DNA from: an uncultured Oscillospiraceae bacterium
GTDB taxonomy: Bacteria > Bacillota > Clostridia > Oscillospirales > Acutalibacteraceae
Reading direction: 5' to 3'
Assembly (NCBI GenBank): GCA_900549945.1
Contig: URQJ01000019.1
Coordinates: 1 to 18,516, forward strand
Length of the DNA: 18,516 nucleotides
The notes below the pieces were generated by a model, which ran no database searches, was not told where the DNA came from, and was given only the letters and a program-made list of their open reading frames with translations. Made by a program: the position numbers and the translations under genes. How positions within the stretch are numbered: the stretch's first letter is position 1; each line of letters starts with the position of its first letter. Of this stretch, positions 13,147 through 18,516 are shown piece after piece.

Positions 13147-14555
13147 GCCTTATCCGAACCTCCAAACAGCCATTTTTTGCGAAGCGGCTTGAAGCCGGAG
13201 AGAGACTTGATCATCAGGCGCGAGAAGAAAACGCCCATAATGAAGTTGCCGATCACGCCGACCAGCAGCGTATAGCCGAAGGAATAGATCGCGCCGGTTG
13301 TGGACGCGCCGAAAAGCTGCGAGAGGATATTCGACGGGCCGAACACGCCGATCAGCATCAGCGCCACGATCATGATCGTGATGTTGCCGTCGATGATCGA
13401 CCACAGGCTGTTCGAGCAGCCCCGCTGGATCGCGCCGTCGAGCGTCTTGCCGGTTGCAAGCTCTTCCTTGATGCGGCTTGCCGTGATGATGTTCGCATCG
13501 ACGCCCACGCCGATCGAAAGGATGATGCCCGCAATACCCGGCAGCGTCATCGTGAAGCTGTTCGCAAACGGGAAAAAGCCGGAAACTGCCGCAAAGGTGA
13601 TCGCCATCTGACCGAGCAGCGTCAGCATCGCCACAAAGCCCGGCAGGCGGAACACGAGGATCATGAAAACGCCGATCACGCCGAAGGCGATCACGCCCGC
13701 CACCATCATGGCGTCCAGCGACTTCATGCCGATCGTCGGGTTCACCGTGCTGAAGTTCGAGGTCTCAAGCGCAAACGGAAGCGCGCCGCCCTGAATCTTC
13801 GCGGCAAGCTCCGAGGCACTTTCCGCCGTGAAGTTGCCGGTGATCGAGGCCTTGCCGTCCGTGATGACCGCGTTGACCGTCGGGTAAGAGATCATGATGT
13901 CGTCCATCCAAATTGAAATCGTCTTGCCCTTAAGGCGCTCCGTCGCGTCGGCAAACTTCTTCGTGCCCTCCTCCGAGAGCGTCAGGGAAATCGCGTAGGT
14001 GTAGCTGCCGGTGGTGGAATCCTGCTGCATAACCGGCACCGCCTCGGTGACGTCGCTGCCCTCAAGGATAACGTTCTCCGCCGTCGTTCCCTTCGGCGTT
14101 TCATAAACGATATTGCCCGCGTCGTCCGTCGTCTGGGTCTCGTACTCCATGCCCTCGCGGAAGGTCAGAAGCGCCGTTGCGGAAATCTCTTCAATCGCCG
14201 TCTCAGGGTCGAAGCTCGACTCGTCGCTCCGCCACGGGAAGCGGACGATAATCCGGTCATTCGCCTCATCCGTATAGATCTCGTAGTCCGTGATGCTCTT
14301 GGACACCATGCGCAGCTCGATAATCGCCTTGGCCGCCTCAAGCTGCTCCGCCGTCGCATCAATGCCGTCCGCCGGGCTGAAGGTCGCCTCCACGCCGCCG
14401 CGAATGTCGATGCCCCATCGTATATCGCTGACGCCCTTAATCCACGTATTCTTCGTATCGCCGTTCTGCGTATAAACGCCGAAGATCGCCGTATAGCTGA
14501 GCACGAGGATCAATGCCGCGATGATAAAAAACACAGGTTTCTTTACTCGCTTCAT
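13143..14555 (-). CDS. secD: Protein translocase subunit SecD
   Basis: A 470-residue partner of SecF. A first helix (about residues 7-26) is followed by WGIDIRGGVEATFSP (about 47-61), the SecD N-terminal motif. A large extracytoplasmic domain runs to about residue 280, then five helices including GVGVDANIITASRIKEEL, the family's most conserved membrane motif. I chose the ATG at 14555, with GGAGG 12 bases upstream. An in-frame ATG at 14597 would add 14 residues, lacks a ribosome binding site and lies in a hairpin. There is no obvious promoter between it and the terminator at 14633-14658, so expression may come partly from read-through of the upstream operon. Confidence 0.95.
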   Translation of the reverse strand: MKRVKKPVFFIIAALILVLSYTAIFGVYTQNGDTKNTWIKGVSDIRWGIDIRGGVEATFSPADGIDATAEQLEAAKAIIELRMVSKSITDYEIYTDEANDRIIVRFPWRSDESSFDPETAIEEISATALLTFREGMEYETQTTDDAGNIVYETPKGTTAENVILEGSDVTEAVPVMQQDSTTGSYTYAISLTLSEEGTKKFADATERLKGKTISIWMDDIMISYPTVNAVITDGKASITGNFTAESASELAAKIQGGALPFALETSNFSTVNPTIGMKSLDAMMVAGVIAFGVIGVFMILVFRLPGFVAMLTLLGQMAITFAAVSGFFPFANSFTMTLPGIAGIILSIGVGVDANIITASRIKEELATGKTLDGAIQRGCSNSLWSIIDGNITIMIVALMLIGVFGPSNILSQLFGASTTGAIYSFGYTLLVGVIGNFIMGVFFSRLMIKSLSGFKPLRKKWLFGGSDKA

Positions 14556-14577
14556 CTTAATTATGTTCCTCCAGTGG

Positions 14578-14597
14578 ATAAAGCCGCGCGGCTTCAT
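14578..14597 (-). promoter_or_regulatory. Small GC-rich hairpin in the secD leader
   Basis: An 8-bp stem (one G-U pair in RNA) around GCGC, centred on the perfect palindrome AAGCCGCGCGGCTT (14581-14594). It ends 5 bases before the secD ribosome binding site and contains the alternative in-frame ATG. It may affect translation or be an mRNA 5'-end structure. Confidence 0.4.
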
Positions 14598-14632
14598 CCG
14601 TTATGTATTCCGAAAGCTGTTCCAGTATATAA

Positions 14633-14658
14633 AGCAGGGTGGCAAGAACCACCCTGCT
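14633..14658 (-). terminator. Intrinsic terminator after the ispH-rpsA gene
   Basis: AGCAGGGTGG (14633-14642) pairs perfectly with CCACCCTGCT (14649-14658) around a 6-base loop. On the minus strand the stem is followed by TTATATACT. The T-run is interrupted, so partial read-through into secD is plausible. Confidence 0.8.
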
Positions 14659-14673
14659 ATTATGTGCTATGGA

Positions 14674-16599
14674 TTATTCTTCCGAACCCTGCTCGTCGAG
14701 GAGCGCGCGGATGGAGAGCGAAACGCGCTTCTTTTCGAAATCGATCTCGGTGATCTTGACCGTGACCGTCTCGCCGACCTTCAGGACATCCTGCGGCTTT
14801 TCGATTCTCTTATCGGCGATCTGCGAAATGTGGATCAGGCCGTCAATGCCCGGCAGGATTCTCGCAAATGCGCCGAACGTCGTCATGCCGACGATCGTTG
14901 CGTCGCATACGGTGCCGACCGGATACTCGTTTCTGAGGATCTCCCACGGGTTATCCTCCGCCTTCTTGTAGCCGAGAGAAATCTTGCCGTTCTCGCGGTC
15001 GAGACCCTTGACATAGACCTGAACCGTATCGCCGACGGAGACGACCTCGCTCGGGTGCTTGATGCGGTTCCAGGAAAGTTCAGAGATATGGACCATACCG
15101 TCCACGCCGCCGAGATCGACAAACGCGCCGAAGTTGGTGAGCGACTTCACCGTGCCGGTGAACTCCTGACCCTCTTCAACGGTCTCCCAGAACTTCGCCT
15201 GCGCGGCCTTTCTCTGCTCGCGGAGCACGGAACGGATGGAGCCGACAGCGCGTCTGCGCTGGCGGTTCACCTCGATGATGCGGAACTGCACCTCGGTGTC
15301 CTTGAGGACCTCGAGATCGTCGCCGCGGTTGGCAACGGCCTGCGACGCCGGAATAAAGACGCGGATGCCGTTGTAAAGGACAATCACGCCGCCCTTGACG
15401 ATCTCCGTGACCTTGCCGGTGAGAATCTCCTCTGCGTCCATCGCAGCGGCAATGTCCTCCCAGCCCTTGATCGCGTCGATGCGCTTCTTCGAGAGCATGA
15501 TCGTGCCTTCCTGATCGTTCGTCTTCATGATGAGAAGATCCATCTCGTCGCCGATCTTGACGAGATCCTCGGGCTTCGCGCCCGGGTCCGAGGAGAGCTC
15601 AGCAGCCGGGATAAAGCCAGCCTGCTTTCTGCCGACGTCAACATACACTTCGGTGGGAGAAATGCCAACTACAACACCGTGCACCTTTTCGTCTGTATTT
15701 AAGCTCTTGAGTGATTCCTCAAGCATCTCCTCAAAATTAAGCTCATTTGTTTCATTGATGTCTGTCATGGTAACAAGTACCTCCTTTATTATGCTTGCCG
15801 GTGTCGATGCGCCGGCAGTGATGCCAATTCTGCGCCTGCCCGCCACAGGCAGTGCGAAGAGCTCGTCCGCCGTTTCGATGAGAAACGTCTCGCAGGACGC
15901 CGCGCACACGTCGCGCAGCTTCGCGGTATTCGAGCTTTGCCGGCCGCCGACGACAAGCATCAGGTCGCTCTGCGCCGAGAGCGCTCTCGCCTCCTGCTGA
16001 CGATTCGCGGTCGCATTACATATTGTATCAAAAACGGAAGCGTTTGTACATACCTTTTTGATGAAAAACAAACATTTTTCCCATTCTTCTACGTTAAAAG
16101 TGGTCTGCTGGCAGAAAAAAACAGGAATTTTTGCCAGTTCGGGGCGCGCACAAAACATTTTTTCGAGCGCTTCGGCCGTTGTGAACGTGTCAAACGGCCC
16201 CCTGCAGCAGCCGAGAATGCCCTGCACCTCGGGGTGCCCGGCGTCGCCGGCCAGCAGAAGGTGCCGCCCGGCAGCGGAATTCTCGGAAACGAGGCCGTGG
16301 ATTTTCTGCACAAACGGGCAGGTTGCATCCACAAACGGGACCGATAGCGCCCGCAGCTTCTCGGGCACGGCGGGCGGCACGCCATGGGAGCGGATCACCA
16401 CGGTCTCCCCCGCCTGCGCCTCCTCCGGGCTTTCGATAATCCGCACGCCGCGCGCCGACAGGCTCTCGACGAGCTGCGGGTTGTGGATGATCGGCCCGAG
16501 CGTGCACACGCGCGCGCCCTGCTTTAAAAGATCGTATACGGTTTCGACCGCGCGGTTCACGCCGAAGCAGAAGCCCGCGGTTTCGGCGACTCGGATCAT
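14674..16599 (-). CDS. ispH-rpsA: Bifunctional IspH (HMBPP reductase) - ribosomal protein S1
   Basis: A 641-residue fusion. Residues 1-277 are IspH, the iron-sulfur enzyme that makes IPP and DMAPP in the last step of the MEP isoprenoid pathway. It has the three cluster cysteines C11 (GFCFGV), C94 (DATCPFV) and C194 (TICNAT), substrate-site H39, H72, H122 and E124, and SSN at 222-224. Residues 278-641 hold four S1 RNA-binding repeats (about 305-370, 390-455, 478-543, 562-630); the third and fourth, with TNFGAFV/TTFGAFA and MVHISEL/LIHISQI, are the most canonical. This fusion is a known Clostridia arrangement. I chose the ATG at 16599: it overlaps the plsC stop (ATGA) and has AGGTGG 8 bases upstream; a GTG at 16611 is less likely. 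Inside lies a second strong start site (15768). Confidence 0.95.
   Translation of the reverse strand: MIRVAETAGFCFGVNRAVETVYDLLKQGARVCTLGPIIHNPQLVESLSARGVRIIESPEEAQAGETVVIRSHGVPPAVPEKLRALSVPFVDATCPFVQKIHGLVSENSAAGRHLLLAGDAGHPEVQGILGCCRGPFDTFTTAEALEKMFCARPELAKIPVFFCQQTTFNVEEWEKCLFFIKKVCTNASVFDTICNATANRQQEARALSAQSDLMLVVGGRQSSNTAKLRDVCAASCETFLIETADELFALPVAGRRRIGITAGASTPASIIKEVLVTMTDINETNELNFEEMLEESLKSLNTDEKVHGVVVGISPTEVYVDVGRKQAGFIPAAELSSDPGAKPEDLVKIGDEMDLLIMKTNDQEGTIMLSKKRIDAIKGWEDIAAAMDAEEILTGKVTEIVKGGVIVLYNGIRVFIPASQAVANRGDDLEVLKDTEVQFRIIEVNRQRRRAVGSIRSVLREQRKAAQAKFWETVEEGQEFTGTVKSLTNFGAFVDLGGVDGMVHISELSWNRIKHPSEVVSVGDTVQVYVKGLDRENGKISLGYKKAEDNPWEILRNEYPVGTVCDATIVGMTTFGAFARILPGIDGLIHISQIADKRIEKPQDVLKVGETVTVKITEIDFEKKRVSLSIRALLDEQGSEE
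15766..15787 (-). promoter_or_regulatory. Internal ribosome binding site and in-frame ATG at the IspH/S1 boundary
   Basis: On the minus strand AAAGGAGGT (15787-15779) is followed 10 bases later by an in-frame ATG (15768-15766), exactly between the IspH and S1 parts. Translation from here would give a free 364-residue S1 protein starting MTDINETNEL. The match to the anti-Shine-Dalgarno sequence is better than that of most true starts in this window. Confidence 0.7.
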
Positions 16600-17255
16600 A
16601 CGCGCTTCCACCTGTTCTCAATAATGTCCAGGCTCTCCGCGCGCAGCGCCTTAACGCGCTCGAACACCTCGCGCGAAACGCGGCGGTACAGCATGTTCGA
16701 TTCCTCGGTCAGCCCGAGAGAATCAAACGGGATCGGCTTGCCGATGTTGATGACCATCCTTTTGAACACCTTCGGCGGCGTGCCGCCCTCGCCGATGATC
16801 GCGACCGGCACGATCGTGCACTGCGTCTTATACGCGAGCATCGCGATGCCGGTTTTCGGGTTCAGCGGCTCGCCGGTTTTGGAGCGCGTGCCCTCAGGGA
16901 ACATGCAGACGACCTCCTCGTCCTCCAAAAGGCGGATCGCCGTCTGAATCCCCTCGGCGCCGCCCGTGCCGCGCGCGATCGGAAACGCGCCGAGACTCTT
17001 GAGAAAGCCGCCGATCAGCTTGTTTTTAAAGAGCTCCGCTTTCGCCATATAGTGGAGCTGCCGCCCCGGTATCGCGCAGCCGAGGTAAATCGGGTCGCCG
17101 AGCGTCACATGGTTCGAGCAGATGAGCGTCCGCCCGGAAAGCGGCATGTTTTCCCGGCCGACGATGCGGTACGGGTGCAGGATCTTAAAGAAAAACAGCA
17201 TGACGTATTTTGCGAGGAAGTACCACCAGGAAAGGCCCCTGCTTTTTTTTGCCAC
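16596..17255 (-). CDS. plsC: 1-acyl-sn-glycerol-3-phosphate acyltransferase (PlsC family)
   Basis: A 219-residue membrane-associated enzyme that adds the second acyl chain to lysophosphatidic acid, giving phosphatidic acid for phospholipid synthesis. It has an N-terminal hydrophobic segment (about residues 9-25), the catalytic NHVTLGDP box (H-x4-D, about residues 48-55), and the FPEGTRS glycerol-phosphate box (about 118-124). The start is GTG at 17255 with AAAGGAG 8 bases upstream, inside the end of cmk; the spacing to the cmk stop is 4 bases. It overlaps ispH by an ATGA. The cmk-plsC-ispH-rpsA order is familiar from Clostridia and points to one transcript. Confidence 0.93.
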   Translation of the reverse strand: MAKKSRGLSWWYFLAKYVMLFFFKILHPYRIVGRENMPLSGRTLICSNHVTLGDPIYLGCAIPGRQLHYMAKAELFKNKLIGGFLKSLGAFPIARGTGGAEGIQTAIRLLEDEEVVCMFPEGTRSKTGEPLNPKTGIAMLAYKTQCTIVPVAIIGEGGTPPKVFKRMVINIGKPIPFDSLGLTEESNMLYRRVSREVFERVKALRAESLDIIENRWKRV

Positions 17256-17259
17256 GGTG

Positions 17260-17922
17260 TCAGCTCCTTTCGCGGACGATCTCGAGCAGGCGCTGCACAG
17301 CGCCGTCGAAATCCAGATCGGAGGTGTCGAGCAGAACGCTGTCCGCCGCCGGCTTAAGCGGCGCGGTCTCGCGGTTCATGTCCTGCTCATCGCGCTGGCG
17401 GATCTCCCGCAGTGTCTGTTCATAATCGGCCGGCGTGCCCTTCTGCTCCAATTCGAGACAGCGGCGCCGCGCGCGCTCCTCTGCGGAGGCGGTCAGGAAG
17501 ATCTTGACCTGTGCGTTCGGCAGGACGACCGTGCCGATGTCGCGCCCGTCCATGAGCACGTCGTACCGCTCCGCCATGCCGGTCTGGAGCGAGAACAGGA
17601 ATTTCCGCACGGCGGGAATCGCCGAAACGGCCGAGGCCGCCATCGAAACCTGCGGCGTGCGGATCTCGTCGGTCACATCCGCGCCGCACAGCAGCACGTG
17701 CTGGCCGTCCGCCGCGTGGCGCAGGTCGACCGAAACGCCCGGAAGCGCCGCTTCAACCGCGCCGGCATCCGCGGGCTCTATCCCCTTGCGCAGCATGTGA
17801 AGCGCCACCGTGCGGTACAGCGCGCCCGTATCGACATAAATGAAGCCGAGCGCGCGGGCCGCCGCCTTCGCGACGCTGCTTTTTCCCGCACCGGCGGGGC
17901 CGTCAATCGCAATTGCAAACAT
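17260..17922 (-). CDS. cmk: Cytidylate kinase (CMP/dCMP kinase)
   Basis: A 220-residue cytoplasmic kinase that phosphorylates CMP and dCMP to the diphosphates using ATP. The P-loop is GPAGAGKSS (residues 8-16). YVDTGALYR (about 29-37) and DGRDIGTVVLPNA (about 126-138) are the CMP-binding and Cmk-specific stretches, and SAEERARRR is the lid region. The length is normal. The ATG at 17922 has AAGGA about 11 bases upstream and lies 17 bases after the BaiN-type gene, so it is in the same operon. Confidence 0.96.
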   Translation of the reverse strand: MFAIAIDGPAGAGKSSVAKAAARALGFIYVDTGALYRTVALHMLRKGIEPADAGAVEAALPGVSVDLRHAADGQHVLLCGADVTDEIRTPQVSMAASAVSAIPAVRKFLFSLQTGMAERYDVLMDGRDIGTVVLPNAQVKIFLTASAEERARRRCLELEQKGTPADYEQTLREIRQRDEQDMNRETAPLKPAADSVLLDTSDLDFDGAVQRLLEIVRERS

Positions 17923-17939
17923 AGTGTGATTCTTCCTTT

Positions 17940-18516
17940 TTATAGATTTGATCCGGCCGCATAGCCGGTTGAAAAGGCGATCTGCAAATTAAAGCCGCCC
18001 GTATAGGCGTCTACGTCGATGATCTCGCCCGCAAAATAGAGGCCGGGCACCAGCTTCGACTGCATGGTTTTCGGGTCGATCTCCCGCACGGAGACGCCGC
18101 CCGCGGTGACGATCGCGCCGGAGAGCGGGCCGAAACCGGAGATCTCCACACGAAAGCGCCTGAGCACCCCGCGGAGCGCCGCGCGCTGCTCGCGCGTGAC
18201 CGCGTTGCACTTTTCCTCCGGCGGGATTCCCGAGCGCCGCACAACAACCGGGATCATCTTCTGCGGCAGCAGCTCGCCGAGCGCGTTGCAGAAATTCCGG
18301 TTCTTGTTCTTTTCGAGGTCGCGCAGCAGCCGCTGGTCGAGCTGCGCGTCGTCGAGCGCCGGCTTCAAGTCAATCTCCACCGCGTAGCGCCCCGGCTCCA
18401 TCCGCCGCATATGCGCGCTCGCGCTCAGAATCGTCGGGCCGGAAAGCCCGAAATGCGTGAATGATAGAAATAAGTACTCTGAGTGAAAAACACTCCGGCA
18501 ACATCCAGCTAATAAA
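17940..18516 (-). CDS. BaiN/HI0933-type FAD-dependent oxidoreductase, C-terminal part
   Basis: The frame is open to the right edge of the window; the 5' part is missing. The stretch encoded at 18461-17940 matches the second half of BaiN/HI0933-like flavoproteins. It has FTHFGLSGPTIL near its start, then the insert domain, TAGGVSVREIDPKTMQSK, and the closing FAD-binding GLYFAGEIIDVDAYTGGFNLQ. The family consists of FAD and probably NAD(P)-dependent oxidoreductases with poorly defined substrates. In Clostridia the gene commonly precedes cmk, as here. Upstream of 18461 the translated sequence stops resembling the family (expected GEMLFTHFG; found FLSFTHFG and unrelated residues before) and uses TTA and CTA codons. 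The true gene may be interrupted there. Confidence 0.85.
   Translation of the reverse strand, partial: LLAGCCRSVFHSEYLFLSFTHFGLSGPTILSASAHMRRMEPGRYAVEIDLKPALDDAQLDQRLLRDLEKNKNRNFCNALGELLPQKMIPVVVRRSGIPPEEKCNAVTREQRAALRGVLRRFRVEISGFGPLSGAIVTAGGVSVREIDPKTMQSKLVPGLYFAGEIIDVDAYTGGFNLQIAFSTGYAAGSNL
18462..18516. other. Atypical AT-rich segment at the right edge (possible insertion or assembly junction)
   Basis: These 55 bases are about 37% GC in a GC-rich coding context and do not encode the residues expected before FTHFG of the BaiN-type protein. They contain a small inverted repeat, GAGTG and CACTC around AAAAA (18481-18495). This may be the end of a mobile element, a rearrangement or a contig-end artefact. 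It is too short to identify. Confidence 0.4.

Noticed and set aside
14674..16599. ispH-rpsA fusion as a novel or erroneous gene fusion
   Set aside because: This fusion is an established arrangement in Clostridia and all key residues of both halves are present; only the internal start is of interest.
1..18516. CRISPR array, tRNA, rRNA or complete transposase
   Set aside because: No regular spaced repeats, cloverleaf sequences, rRNA stretches or transposase-like proteins were seen in any frame.

Overview
The window is a GC-rich, densely packed chromosomal segment that looks like a Clostridia genome, probably an Oscillospiraceae-type gut anaerobe. The main pointers are an ispH-rpsA fusion in a cmk-plsC-ispH-rpsA operon, a flavodiiron protein with extra redox domains, AGGAGG-type ribosome binding sites, and an LplB/LplC-type sugar transporter paired with a membrane-bound AraC-type regulator. 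No tRNA, rRNA, CRISPR array or complete insertion sequence was seen.

Layout. (1) 1-669: the end of a PFL/UPF0210 family gene and a small DUF378 membrane protein, closed by a strong two-way terminator. (2) 798-8544: a carbohydrate-uptake locus. A TTG-started sensor/AraC regulator (6205-8544, +) diverges from an operon on the minus strand: two permeases (5803-4853, 4833-3907), a lipoprotein solute-binding protein (3841-2228) and a cytoplasmic GH28-like beta-helix protein (2084-798). There is no ATPase and no secreted hydrolase here, so the importer probably borrows an MsmX-like ATPase and handles oligosaccharides released elsewhere. (3) 8591-9566: an uncharacterised SAM methyltransferase whose roughly 150-nt leader holds a short ORF and two strong hairpins. 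(4) 9719-12111: a composite flavodiiron protein (diiron, flavodoxin, flavin-reductase and short rubredoxin-like domains) facing a small XRE-family regulator across an intergenic region with two near-consensus promoters and several palindromes. (5) 12214-14555: secF and secD, stop and start overlapping. (6) 14674-18516: ispH-rpsA, plsC, cmk and the end of a BaiN-type flavoprotein gene, all on the minus strand and tightly spaced.

Most notable for follow-up: the methyltransferase leader, which looks like a translation-attenuation control element; a strong ribosome binding site and ATG inside the ispH-rpsA fusion that could release free ribosomal protein S1; the loss of the GH28 catalytic histidine; the operator-like sites between the flavodiiron gene and the XRE gene; and an abrupt loss of family similarity and host-like composition at about 18462, which may be an insertion or assembly junction.
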